The notes under the pieces: model-generated
What the model was told of the DNA's origin: nothing
The model's input: only the letters and a program-made list of their open reading frames with translations
Database searches by the model: none
In this document: piece after piece, positions 22,814 through 32,912 of the stretch
How the letters are laid out: each line of letters starts with the position of its first letter
Numbering within the stretch: the stretch's first letter is position 1
Assembly (NCBI GenBank): GCA_030704615.1
Contig: CM060734.1
Span: 24,924,001-24,988,000, forward strand
Source: Takakia lepidozioides
Lineage: Eukaryota; Streptophyta; Takakiopsida; Takakiales; Takakiaceae
Reading direction: 5' to 3'
DNA: 64,000 nucleotides
Made by a program: the position numbers and the translations under genes

Positions 22814-22985
22814 TCAGTTCTCGGGGGGGGGGGGGGGGGGGAGGGGCCCCCAAAACCCGCCGGGTACCCGAGGTGAAAATCCGGACCCGCACCTCTCGTC
22901 GATGATCATCCTGAAATCATGATCATGAAGAAATTGAGTGCGTTGACGCACTCAGTTCTCCCGGGGGGGGGGGGGGGGGGGGAGG
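22762..22985. repeat. Duplicated ~80-bp segment with palindrome TGAGTGCGTTGACGCACTCA and G runs
   Basis: Two copies (about 22762-22842 and 22900-22983) share ATGATCATCCTGAAATCATG, then the palindrome (22797-22816 with one mismatch; 22935-22954 perfect), then CAGTTCTC and a run of about 18-20 G. The palindrome is a third type, different from the arrays at 10208 and 42715, and recurs in the intron at 23250-23269. Confidence 0.8.
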
Positions 22986-23017
22986 GAACCAAAAAATAAA
23001 AAATAAAAAATAAAAAA

Positions 23018-24360
23018 TTGGGTATCATACAATCTGTCACAATGAGATGTCGCCGGGAGCTGGCAAGCTACTTGAAAGCCTCGGGGTTGCGGATTATCAA
23101 GACCTGGAACTGTGTCAACAACCTATATTTGACGAAGGGGGATTGCCTAGGGCAGAAGGTGGGTTTCAAATACTTTGTTTTTATGCCTTCTCTGTTGAAG
23201 TTCCACTGTACCGACTGTTATGAAGTCATGCTGTTCGCACTGCCTGAATTGAGTGCTTCAGCGCACTCAGTTATGGCGGTGCATGAGCAATGACTCTGAA
23301 CCAGTTCCATCCAGAATGGGTCTGCACTCCCACCCAGATGTGCTATGAAACATTCCTCACTAATTATTGTCTCTTCATCGCAGACCCGTCTATTTGAGGC
23401 CGTGTGTCTCGTGAGGGTACATCCACTGTTGACTCCCACCATAGTGGTGGAGTTCGAGCTTCATGGGGGAGGATGTTTCATAAACGAGAGGTTCGATCTT
23501 GTCGTCGACGACATGCACTACAACTATGTCGAACCCAACGTATGTTTGCGAAAGCCAAATGGAACTCCTTGGAGAGGGGCCTGTGAAAAAAGCCCGGCTT
23601 TTATCCAAACGATCATTGAGAGTTGTTCTCGGCCAGGGGCCCGCATCATAGATCTCACTCTCGGCACAGGTTTCTCTTCTTGCCTTTGTCATCGATTTCT
23701 TTTCTTCTGCACCTTCTTTACTCAATATTCTAAAACTCTAATTCCTTCAATCTGTCTCTTGCAGGCGCTTTTTACCATGCTTGCAAGGCAGGTGGCAGGC
23801 ACTTGTTTGGTATGGAAGGAGATGCAGATATTTTCACTGGCCTCCTTGCCGAGTTGCAAGGGGGCGCGTCTACCTCCAATGTCAAGGATGTCACTGCACA
23901 AATTGATATCCTCGACGGAGACGACAAGGACCTGGACTATGACTTTTCATGTGAGTAAGTTCATTTTCTGTCTATTTGATCCCTGTGTATATGCTCTGTT
24001 GCGTCCCCTTTTGTTGTCTGATTGTTACCCAAATGGTGCATTTCTGATTGCAGGAATGTGAACGCACTCCCGTGGCCCCTGTCTTCCATATACTTGAGGG
24101 ACTTGTGCTGGAGCCCACCTCCTAATTATGTCCTTCCCGATTACGCGGAAGACATTGCTTGTGTGCAAGCAGCTGTGTTTCTCCCCTACCCTTGCATTGG
24201 AGTTCCAGGAAGACACTCAGGCACCTCCGCGCAAAGGTCTTCATAGATGATAGTGCAGCAGTTTCAGGTTGTAGCAGTACTTCTAGCAGTTCAGCATATT
24301 CAGGTGGTAGCAGTAGCAGTGTTGACACCACCTACGGATGTACTTGAGGGCATTCATTTA
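23018..24360 (+). pseudogene. Second ParB-methyltransferase gene copy: C-terminal methyltransferase exons
   Basis: The plus strand encodes RELASYLKASGLRIIKTWNC (end of exon 6 of the 5700-10069 gene), then exons 23384-23669, 23765-23954 and 24054 onward. Splice sites are GT-AG, and the three intron phases (0, 1, 2) match the first copy. Motif X-like SPAFIQTIIESC is followed by motif I in the canonical form IIDLTLGTGAFYHA and then GGRHLFGMEGDADIF. This fit to beta-class DNA methyltransferases is better than in the first copy. The 23159-23383 intron carries a palindrome. The catalytic motif IV region is missing here and the 5' half lies inverted at 24769-26805. The last exon loses similarity to copy 1 and its end is unclear. 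Confidence 0.7.
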
Positions 24361-24768
24361 TAGAACATGAGGGGACACACTCTCCGTTTTCCATTGCACC
24401 ACCATTTCTCTTCCCACCATCCGTTGTAATGAGCACGGATTACAATGAAATTCACATCCCTGAATTGAAACATTCTCTCCCCCGCGTCCTGCGAATTTGA
24501 AAGTGTTTTCTTTCTAAACATTGCTCCCCAATTCAACCGTGTGCATTCAATAAAACTTTTTCAACAGAGATGAATATGTGCATAGTCCAGTAGACAGTCA
24601 TTTGACATATGCCATCACACCAATATTTGGTTGGATGGATGGAGGATGAATGTTTTTGGATGGATAAACCCCGATTGGATGTACACTGTGGATGAATGTT
24701 GCATGCATGGATGGTCCCATGGATGATGTCAGTGCGCAGTATCATGCACAGGGGCGGGATGGCAAGGT
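24361..24768. other. Junction region between the inverted halves of methyltransferase copy 2
   Basis: About 400 bp without recognised coding sequence, including degenerate GGATGGATG words (24632-24725). The inversion breakpoint of copy 2 must lie in or near it. Confidence 0.4.
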
Positions 24769-26805
24769 TTACTGTCGGGGTTGAGGTGGGTCCCTAAGGC
24801 TGACAAGGGTTAGGGTTTCTGTTTGGGGTTGCAGGGTTAATATGGATGAAGACGCGTTTCTGTGGTAATGGATCATCTTCCACGGAAATAGACGCCGCAT
24901 CTTTCCCAAAATCATGCCACGTGTCCTGGGCTCACGCCAGGCTCCTGGGCTCGCGTGGCTAGGCTCACACTCTAGCATCCCCCGTGATGGTTTGCCTTTG
25001 TAATCAGATTTCTTGGACTCCATCATGGCAAGGAACCCGACGTTGGCCATCTCCAACCTGGTAGGGCGAATGACCCTCGTGGGATGCTCCACTGCATGGT
25101 ACGGGTCCTTGGGATCAACCACCCCCTTGTTCTTTCTCCCGGATCCCCTACCATGCGGTGGAGTCTGCTGGACATCCACCAGAGGGCCAGTATCTGCAAC
25201 ACTTCCGTGCCCACCTACCTCCCCTTGTGCCCCCTTCCCCCTACCCTTTCCTTTCCCCACACCACCAGCAACATCCTTTCCCTTTGCCTTTCTACCTTTA
25301 CCCGGTGTATCCTGAGCGGGAGGCTCCTTCTCTGCAAGAGTCCTCAAATTTCTATCATGAATTTCGAGGTCGGCTGTTGCGGCGCTGGCTGCTATATGCT
25401 CATTCTCTCTCCTCAAAGACACCTCCTGAGCTGGGGTCTCAGAAGCAGGGCAATCCAAATACCAACCACAAGCAGAAAGATGGTCTGGGCCCCAGTCATG
25501 CAAGATCCCCGTAGTAAACATGGTCTGGTTGCCAGCGGGGACAAGCCAAAGGTCCACGAAATTAGGATGTTTGTCCAAGCAGTTCTCTGCCATGAGAACA
25601 TACTTTATGTACCTGCAGGAACACAGACAGCCTCATTATGCAATGCAAATATTGTCTCCCAGCTTTTCCACCCCATCACGAAGACACCCTAAAAGAGTAT
25701 GCGGCACAATACACTCCACCACAAACTCATATGAGCCAGCCAAAAACAGGTTGGATGGAGGAGAGTGTGTCTGTGCAAACAAAGAAGCACAGTCCATTTC
25801 GCACCTGTAAAGGCATCGTTTCCAGGCTTCCTCTCCTTTCTCTTGCTGGTCAAGCTCATTTGTTTGACTGATGCTAGCATCCTTGCTGAACTCTCTGAAG
25901 AAACAAGATTGCCACACTGTGGCTCTCCATTTCCTCATGTATGCTTGGAAGGAGACCTTCGGTTCTGTCATGGTGATCCCATAGTCAGCCAGCTGCGTAT
26001 GTAGAACCGACCGGGCCCTTTCCTCCAATTGCAGACCAATACAAAAGCAAGAATGAACCCAAAAACAATCACAACCAATGTAACATGGAAAGATAATGAC
26101 AGAAAAAACGAAAAGAAATTGACACAGCAAAGGACATCATACCTGGCTTCAGTAAGTGGCCTTGTGAAGCCATGTGTCCAACACATTGTCACTGACAGGA
26201 ATGACACGCTGGGTCTTCTTCTCTTTCTCTGGCCTGGGGAACATGTGGGTATCCCTAACAGTGGGATCGGAGTTCCATATCTGTAGCCACTTCACCTTCT
26301 GTTCTGAAGACACAACGGCAATAGACAACCTGTGTAACTTCTCCTGGGCCATCTCCGGCTTGCCTGGCTTGTTGTAATGGTTTTTCACCTCTTGAAGGAA
26401 CTCTGGTCCGAAGGTTGGGTCTGCAATTCTTAGTTGTTTCACAAAAGCACTCATAATAGTCCTTCTTGTAGCGGTCATCTCTTTCTGGATGTGACTTTCA
26501 ACACCCTTTGCTGTCCTTCTCTCCTCAGGGGTAGAACTGTAGTATTCCAGTTTGCCACGCTCTCCTGCATCTGCAATGTCTTGCTGCAACGGAATGCACG
26601 AGAGTTGCATCAACCCAAGGGCAAGGGAAACAAACAAAAACAAACATGTGGAAGCAGGAATATCGAAAGGCCAGATGATGGAAGATGTATCTCACCGCGT
26701 ACATATACTCCATGAAAGCCTCACGGGTCAACGAGTACCACGTTTCTGATGTCTTGGAGCTTTCGCACTTCTTGTACGTCTCTGCTGAATGGATGGTCTT
26801 GAAGT
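24769..26805 (-). pseudogene. Second ParB-methyltransferase gene copy: 5' half, inverted and truncated
   Basis: On the minus strand, exons equivalent to exons 2-6 of the 5700-10069 gene are visible: ETWYSLTREAFMEYMYA (near 26700), IADPTFGPEFLQEVKNHY with MAQEKLHRLSIAV (near 26400), WLQIWNSDPTV (near 26260), a segment at 26010-25800 including RKWRATVWQSCFFREF, and from 25600 YIKYVLMAENCLD, GWYLDCP, a Gly/Lys-rich linker and NVGFLAMMESKKSDYKG. The ParB-like first exon is absent because an LTR begins at 26809. Between the G/K linker and the missing motif IV the gene stops at about 24770. Alone this fragment could not encode a methyltransferase. Confidence 0.65.
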
Positions 26806-26808
26806 TGA

Positions 26809-27189
26809 TGTCAAGTTAAATAAGCACAGTGTGAAAACAACTAGAATAAAACTAGTTATTTGTATTTAACACTTGGATTTAGGTCAAGTGTTAAATCAGG
26901 TATCAAGTTTAGTTTGACACCTGAACGGCCTTATCTTCACAAGAGCGGCAGTCGCGTGGCTCATCTCTCTCGAGTTGAGCCTGCGCGACCGAGCTCCTTC
27001 ATCGTTTAGGACTGAGTGTGCTCATGATGGGAGTGTAGGTTGTTGTGGGGTGGAGTCCCCACAGCTTGGGGTGCCCCTGGCTCGACTTCCGTTTTAACGA
27101 GTGATAGCGATGGATTTCATGTTGTTTCTGGTGTGAACAGTGTGTCTCTTAGCTTGTTCTATCACTCGAGAGAGATCAGCTTGCATCTA
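26809..27189 (+). mobile_element. LTR inserted in the methyltransferase copy 2
   Basis: Starts TGTCAAGTTAAATAAGC like the LTRs at 2953 and 38640 but is about 10% diverged from them and has a different 3' end (TATCACTCGAGAGAGAT). It is followed by TGAGTGCCAGAG, a possible primer-binding site that is also seen beside the minus-strand LTR at 48493-48834. It cuts the gene at its second exon. The exact 3' boundary is approximate. Confidence 0.65.
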
Positions 27190-28117
27190 TGAGTGCCAGA
27201 GTTTGCATGTGATCGAAGGCCTTCCTATGTCTGAGGCACCAGTGGTAGCAAGTCCTTCGTTGGTCTCGGATGTGCCTACAGTTACAAGTGCTCGGGCTAC
27301 TTCATCAAGTTTGGATTATGTTGACCTTCTTAGGGCTGAAGAGGCCTTCACCGAACGAGCATTGTACTTTGCACGCAACTCGCCCCGCTCGGGCGATACT
27401 GGCCAGAGGAGATTGATGATGTAAATTCGCAAATTGAGCAGTCCATTGCCTTTGAGGACGAGCGCCTTAAGCTTGATTGTAAGGATATTGAGTAGTATGA
27501 TAAGTTTGAGGAGTGGTTCTTTACGCGTATATCAAGGGTCTCCACTTCCGAAAGGCAGAGGCTCTCTTGTTGGATAAGTGATCCGGCGGCATTAGTTCGT
27601 GAGGTTCACAGTGTCATCGACGACGAGCTTGCCTTACGCAGGCAATGACAACTACCCATTACAGATCTTAAACGCCGCTTCTTACATTTTGATGGCATTG
27701 AACTGAGACAGCTTGGCCTTTGTGAAACCCTGTCCATTCAATCCCTGGCTACTACGTTGGTTCATTGTGACTTCATTGATCCTTGACAACTAGCCTTGTT
27801 AGCCAGTGGGGTGGGCTCTGTTCTTCTGAGGTTGCTTTGATTTATTGGTTTTGTTGTGTACACCCCATCAGCTTGGGATTTGCTTGACGGACTCTCTGGT
27901 CCAAGTGAAAGAGCATTCCAGGGAGACATTGGCATCTTGCCCACGAGTGGTTTCCTTTTAGGCTTGTCCAGAAGCTTCGTGTTCTTGATTCCCTGGATTA
28001 CTGGCCTGATAGCACTGTTTTAACCCGCACCTGGAAAGGGGAGTGATTTGGAGGTCCAAATCGAACGTGGTGTGTTGAGTTCTGGTTCAAGAATCAGCAG
28101 GGGTAGAAGCTGGAATG
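27190..28117 (+). pseudogene. Decayed internal region of the LTR element (possible gag)
   Basis: After the LTR there is a discontinuous plus-strand frame: MSEAPVVASPSLVSDVPTVT, then in another frame YWPEEIDDVNSQIEQSIAFE, FEEWFFTRISRVS and DELALRRQ, with a stop near 27497 and frame changes. The position right after an LTR suggests gag, but I see no diagnostic motif. Confidence 0.4.
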
Positions 28118-28519
28118 TCAAGGGTTACCTGAACGTTGGAAGAGGCCATGACTTGGTATTGGGCTGTGGCTCTTCTTCTGAGAAGGGGCTGCTGGGGAAG
28201 CCAACTTCATAGCTGAGCGCACATTCCGACTGGGTGCTTGGGGCACCAAACCAGGTTTTGTAAGTACAAGACTGGAGGAGATTACCGAACCAAGGGCTAG
28301 CAAAATTGAGGCAGCGGCTGGGAAGGGCTGAGCAGGTAGATATTGTCCTCCATCTACCTCATTCCCTTCGCAGACATCCACCGTCAACTTCACAGCAGGC
28401 TCCTCCAACACAGCAGGTGGGGACGAAGCGAGCGCCGGTGCCGACCCCAATGCGCGCTGCACATTGTGATCCATGATGAGCTCCAGGTCTTGCATAGCAC
28501 CATAGGTTGATCTCCCCAT
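28118..28519 (-). CDS. Unassigned 133-codon open frame
   Basis: Open minus-strand frame with a Pro/Ala/Val-rich middle and a short hydrophobic segment (ILLALGSVISSSLVL). No family recognised. It may be chance, or part of the host-derived sequence accompanying the adjacent PHR2 fragment. Confidence 0.25.
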   Translation of the reverse strand: MGRSTYGAMQDLELIMDHNVQRALGSAPALASSPPAVLEEPAVKLTVDVCEGNEVDGGQYLPAQPFPAAASILLALGSVISSSLVLTKPGLVPQAPSRNVRSAMKLASPAAPSQKKSHSPIPSHGLFQRSGNP

Positions 28520-28654
28520 TCTTACGGTCCTCTCTCAAGCTTCCACAGGCCAAGCAAGGCCCCCTTGTGAGAACACAGTCAAGCACTAGCTGCAGGGGAT
28601 GCTAACTTAATCCTCCGTCTTCCAGACCTCCCTTCCCTCTCTCCATCCTTCCAG

Positions 28655-29330
28655 TGTACTGTTTTGACCCAAGAGACTACGGGAAGTCATTGTCAGGGTT
28701 CGATAAGACAGGCCCCTACCGCACCAAATTTCTGTTGGAATGTGTTGCGAACTTGCGGGAAAATCTGAGAAATAGGGGTTCAGATTTGATCATCAGAATT
28801 GGAAAACCGGAGGAAGTGATTGTGAAATTGGCCCAGTCTGTTGGGGCAGATGCCTTGTATGCACACCAGGAAGTCACTTTTGAAGAGCTTCAGGCGGAGG
28901 GGAAAGTATCAGCTCCATTGAAAGACCAAGGCGTGGAGGCCAAGTACTTCTGGGGTAGCACACTGTTCCACATTGATGGTCTACCCTTCAAGCTGGATGA
29001 GACGCCATCCAATTATGGTGGGTTCCGCGAGAAGGTAAAAAGTGTTTGTGTGCGGGACACCGTTGATGCACCGCAACATCTGAAGGGCTTGCCAGTCCGT
29101 GGTGGTGTGAAGCCTGGTGACATTCCTTTCCTTCTGGAGTTTGGGTTGAGCCCTCCAGCAACGATGTGACAGGACAGTCGGGCAGCAGGGGGAGCATTGC
29201 TGGTCGGAGGGGAGGATGAAGCCATGAAGCGGCTCCAAAGGTTTGCAGTGGAAGCTCCAGGGCAAGCACCTGGCAAAACCAAAGTTATCAGCAGTTCAAA
29301 GCCAACAATAATCGGAAATCCAGGGAACCT
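28655..29330 (+). pseudogene. PHR2: PHR2-type photolyase/cryptochrome-like fragment
   Basis: After an acceptor-like CATCCTTCCAG (ending 28654) the frame gives YCFDPRDYGKSLSGFDKTGP, an RNRGSDLIIRIGKPEEV segment, GADALYAHQEVTF, YFWGSTLFHIDGLPFK and PSNYGGFREKV. This is the N-terminal alpha/beta antenna domain of the plant photolyase/blue-light receptor 2 family and is close to land-plant PHR2. The frame meets a TGA at 29167, after which the same frame continues with AAGGALLVGGEDEAMKRL, also PHR2-like. The FAD-binding C-terminal half and the first exon are missing. Several regions normally split by introns appear joined, and an A-rich run follows at about 29410, so a partly processed retrocopy is possible. 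Confidence 0.8.
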
Positions 29331-29408
29331 GTGAGAACTACATGGACGTGTTGGGAACTCGTAGATGACTTGGGAGCAGTTTTTTTTAATGGCGAGAACG
29401 TTTTGGTG

Positions 29409-29570
29409 TTAAAAAAAAAAAGAAAAAAAAAAAAAAAAAGAAAAAAACCCTTTGATCTAATTTAAATGATTTAGAGCCTAATTGGTCATATCTTTGTCAA
29501 ATGGACTTTGTTTGACTCAGCGTTTGGGGGGATAGCTGCAGAAAGGGGAAATCTACCTATTTAAACCTGG
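29409..29570 (+). repeat. A-run plus ~120-bp direct repeat, copy 2 (copy 1 at 5531-5677)
   Basis: An A-rich stretch interrupted by G, then CCCTTTGATCTAATTTAAAT, a conserved stretch, and GGGGGGATAGCTGCAGAAAG through CTACCTAT. After this point the copies diverge; this copy leads into the 5' region of the methyltransferase retrotransposon. Confidence 0.75.
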
Positions 29571-29703
29571 TTTCCGTTTTTGGGACTCTGCTAAAAATCT
29601 ATGGAATTTTTAGAGTGTGAGTGTGCCATGAAAGATCCACAATCCTGTCTCTAGAACCTGTGCTGGTCTATATGAGAGACAAATTTGTGGATGTACTCCT
29701 TGC

Positions 29704-30453
29704 ATGGCTGGGGGAAATGAGGACGTAATTGAAGGGCATGTCTCTTCTCTTAGCCTGTGCACACAAGGGGACAGGATTTATGTTTCCCAAGGAACTCAGA
29801 CTGATTTGAGTGGAGAACAGTTGGACGAGTTGATTGCATACTGGGAGTCAGGCATTAGCAGTAGACAACAGACTGCTGTAGTTGGCATTGAGGGCCTCAA
29901 TATCGCCTTGGACAGTCAGAACTCTGTTGGAGCCAGCAGTTCTGCAGCTGTAGGTGAAATACCAAAGTGGGTGAAAGCTAGGCTTGGAACACAGCCAAAG
30001 ACAGCCCCGGGGACCAAGGTGTTCAGCCACAAGGCCGTGGTGTACTGGAGCAGAGGAGCAGGAGCTACACAAGTTTGTGCAATCAGACATGGTTGCAGCC
30101 GGATACGCTCTGCACAGGGCAACCACGAGCGGGGGTTCATCAGCAATGACATGTTTGTTGTGCGTGAAGGAGATGCAGTCATTCGCAACGAGGACACCCG
30201 CAACCGTCTCAAAGCTTTCGAGTTGAGAGACTATCAGACCCTACCTTTGTTTTCTTTAGTGTTCAGTGAGCGGGAGATAGGGGAGTATTGCTTTGTCTCT
30301 ACCTGGCAGAAAGAGGAGGAGGGTTGGTTAGAGCGAGCTACTGTAGCTTGGGACAAGGTTAGTGGCAGGTTTCTGGACATAGATATACCTCCTACACCTT
30401 ACCATCACGCAGAGCGAGGCACTTTGAGAGAAGTCTGGAAGTTGATAGCATAG
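29704..30453 (+). CDS. Extra 249-aa ORF upstream of gag, unknown function
   Basis: Uninterrupted frame with ATG at 29704 (MAGGNEDVIEG) and stop at 30453. Composition is ordinary and soluble; it has a Ser-rich linker (GASSSAAVGEIPKWVKARLG) and aromatic-rich segments (YQTLPLFSLVFSEREIGEYC, TWQKEEEGW). I recognise no domain. It lies between the leader repeat and the gag ORF of the methyltransferase-carrying Ty3 element. It is intact although gag and pol are broken, so it may be a separate later insertion or an element-specific accessory gene. Confidence 0.5.
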   Translation: MAGGNEDVIEGHVSSLSLCTQGDRIYVSQGTQTDLSGEQLDELIAYWESGISSRQQTAVVGIEGLNIALDSQNSVGASSSAAVGEIPKWVKARLGTQPKTAPGTKVFSHKAVVYWSRGAGATQVCAIRHGCSRIRSAQGNHERGFISNDMFVVREGDAVIRNEDTRNRLKAFELRDYQTLPLFSLVFSEREIGEYCFVSTWQKEEEGWLERATVAWDKVSGRFLDIDIPPTPYHHAERGTLREVWKLIA

Positions 30454-30971
30454 ATCAGGATTAGATCTTGCTTGGGCGGCTTCTATTCTTCCCCTCCATC
30501 TCTGTACTATTTTCATTACCTTGTACTCGTAGTTGCCAAAGCCTCTCTTGGTGGAGGCCAGTCAGTCCGGGGTTTTGGGCTGGGATATTCTGCAGGATCA
30601 GCATTGCAGCTGGATTTTGGTGTGGGGGTGTTGATGTTTTGATTTCTTGTGTTTGGATCCCCCCCAACACCTGCATGCTTGACTGTGCGCCATGTTGGTT
30701 TTGTGTGGGCGCTTGCTTTCATAGGGATTAGGCCGGATTTGATCACCGGTCAATCCTAGAGTATGCTGTCGGTGGTGAGGCTGGAGTGATGACCAGCAAG
30801 ACCACCAGTGTTTCTTCTATGGTGAGGCTGGGTTGATGACCAGCCAACCATAGGAGTTCTTGCGGTGGATGCAGGTGCAGGTGCCCTGAGCCATTGGGAT
30901 ATGACCCTTAGACTGCAACAGGTGCCCACCCGTGTCACTATTAGATTAGTACTAGAGCCTTATAGTGTCAC
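30454..30971 (+). other. Untranslated leader of the retrotransposon
   Basis: No gene. Holds an imperfect duplication of GGTGAGGCTGGRNTGATGACCAGC (about 30772-30846). The 3' part is shared with the antisense copy at 40331-40566, so it belongs to the element. I could not fix a primer-binding site. Confidence 0.5.
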
Positions 30972-32912
30972 GTGGAGGAGGTGCACATTGTGAGTGTCAT
31001 TACGGAGTTACCCAAGGGTTTTGAGGGGAGTACGGTTACAGGCAGTAACAGTGAGAGTGGGTTCACAAGACGAGGTATTCGGTTCAGACCACCTTCACCA
31101 CCACCCTCAATTACTGTAGAGTCAGACACAGACTCGGAGGCTTCATCAACAGGTGTGCACTTTCATTCGCCATTGTTGTGGGACGACATGGAGGAGATGT
31201 ATGGAGCTACCAAGGGGCCTCGTAGGTACTCTGGAGCTGTGGGCACAATTGATTTGGATGACTTTATCCAGGAGTTTGACAGCTGGTGTGATTTGCAGCA
31301 CATGCGCAATCCACAGCTATTCACCCCATTCATGGCGTGGAAGGGACTGTTCCAGCATTTGGAAGGCCCGCCTATGGACGATTACCACGAGTTCAGGCGA
31401 GGACATGAAGCAGAGATTGAGGAGTGGAGGATGTATTGGTCACCTGACTACGTCTCCATTACTCGAGGCATGACGCGACCAGTAGCTGCATCAGTACCAA
31501 TAGCTCCCACTGCCAGCACTAGTAGTGGAGCAAGTAGTGCTGGTACTTCTGTAGGTGGTACCAATTCAAAAGGTGCTACTACTCCTCCTGCCACTACTAC
31601 AACACATGTGCCTAGATTCAACCCGGTGGTGGAGTTCTTCCAGGAGTTGCGGAGGAACTACCAAGGTGTACGGACAGAGAAGCTGCGAAGTTTGCAAGAC
31701 TTCCAGCGCAAACCCAGTGAGAGCCTGCGAGAGGCGTACACTCGTATGAGGCGCTTGATAAATGTGACCCAAGGGGTTACTGAAGCTCAGGCAATCCAGT
31801 TTTGGTATGGAATTCTGGACAAGGAGCTCAAGAGAAGGGTGCGAGATGCAACCTGTTACAAGCAGCCCAACCCACATTAGCAGATGTGTTTCTGCTGGCT
31901 GAGCGGATTGAGCTCAACATGGTGGAGGAGCGAGTTGTCACCATTGGATTTGGCAAGGACATGCCTGCACGAGGCGCAGCTGCCAGCCCACAGGCACAAG
32001 GACTGCCCAGCAGCGTGGTCAGGGGGCAAGGTTTCCCAACCCAAGTTCCATGGAGCTTACAGGGGACCTCAGGTGCAGAGGCCCGTGGCATCTTTTGCAG
32101 GCCAACAGCAACCAGGGGTGATATGTTGGACATGTGGAGGACCCCATGTCAAGAGAGATTGCCCAGAGAGTGGCAGAAGGCCGGCACAAGCACAGCCTGC
32201 ACAGTTGCAGTGTGGGCATTGTGGCAAGTATGGGCATGGAGATGCCCAGTGTTATGACTTGCATCCTGAGTTGCGCCCAGGCCAATTCCAAGGGAACAAT
32301 GGTGGCCGGGGGCGAGGTGGACCAGCCCAGAGAGGACGAGGTGGTCGGGCACAAGGTGCAAGCCAAGGGCAAGCTCAACATGGCCAAGGACGCGGAGGTC
32401 AGGGTGTTGATCAAGGCATGGCCAACCGGCTTCAGCAGCTAGAGCAGAGGCTCGCTGCCATGGCTATAGCTCAGGTGGTACCGGCTCCCAGGCGGGATGG
32501 TCCACCTCCTGCTCCTGAGGGAGGAGATATGGGAGGCATGGGATTTATGTGCGGAGCAGCACTACCACTAGAGCAGGTGGAGTCTGCTGCAGCCGTGACT
32601 CGAGGAGCAGCACGAGTTCCTGAGCCACGAGGTGCAGAGGTGGAATTGGATCCACAGCGTGGGGAGGCAAGCCGTCAGGCGAGGCTTCCTCAGTCATTCA
32701 CATTGGCGGAGACTGTATCGACGCCATCCATGGCACCTAGTTCTTGCCCGACTGTTACCGAGGCGGAGGTTACTATGCCATTGGGGAGAGCTACACGTGC
32801 AGCATTGACTCCTGTTGCCAAGGCTAGTGCGGCCAGTGTGTTATTGGGGGCAGCCACCTCTGTGTGTCAGGCCCCACTGTTCTCGGCAACAATGATTGCG
32901 ACGCCGGGGTAA
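30972..32912 (+). pseudogene. gag of the methyltransferase-carrying Ty3/gypsy element
   Basis: The frame starting at 30972 encodes the capsid-like region (AVGTIDLDDFIQEFDSWCDL, FNPVVEFFQELRRNY, KLRSLQDFQRKPSESLREAY), matched by the antisense gag at 39.1-40.3 kb. A one-base deletion near 31855, relative to that copy, shifts the frame to a stop at 31880; the true sequence continues in another frame (DVFLLAERIELNMVEERVV) and returns to the first by about 32020. The nucleocapsid has two zinc knuckles, CWTCGGPHVKRDC and CGHCGKYGHGDAQC, then an RGG-rich RNA-binding tract. It ends at 32912. Gag would form the particle that packages element RNA. Confidence 0.85.

Noticed and set aside
32019-32414. 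Minus-strand frame of 131 codons opposite gag
   Set aside because: Antisense shadow of the zinc-knuckle and RGG region.
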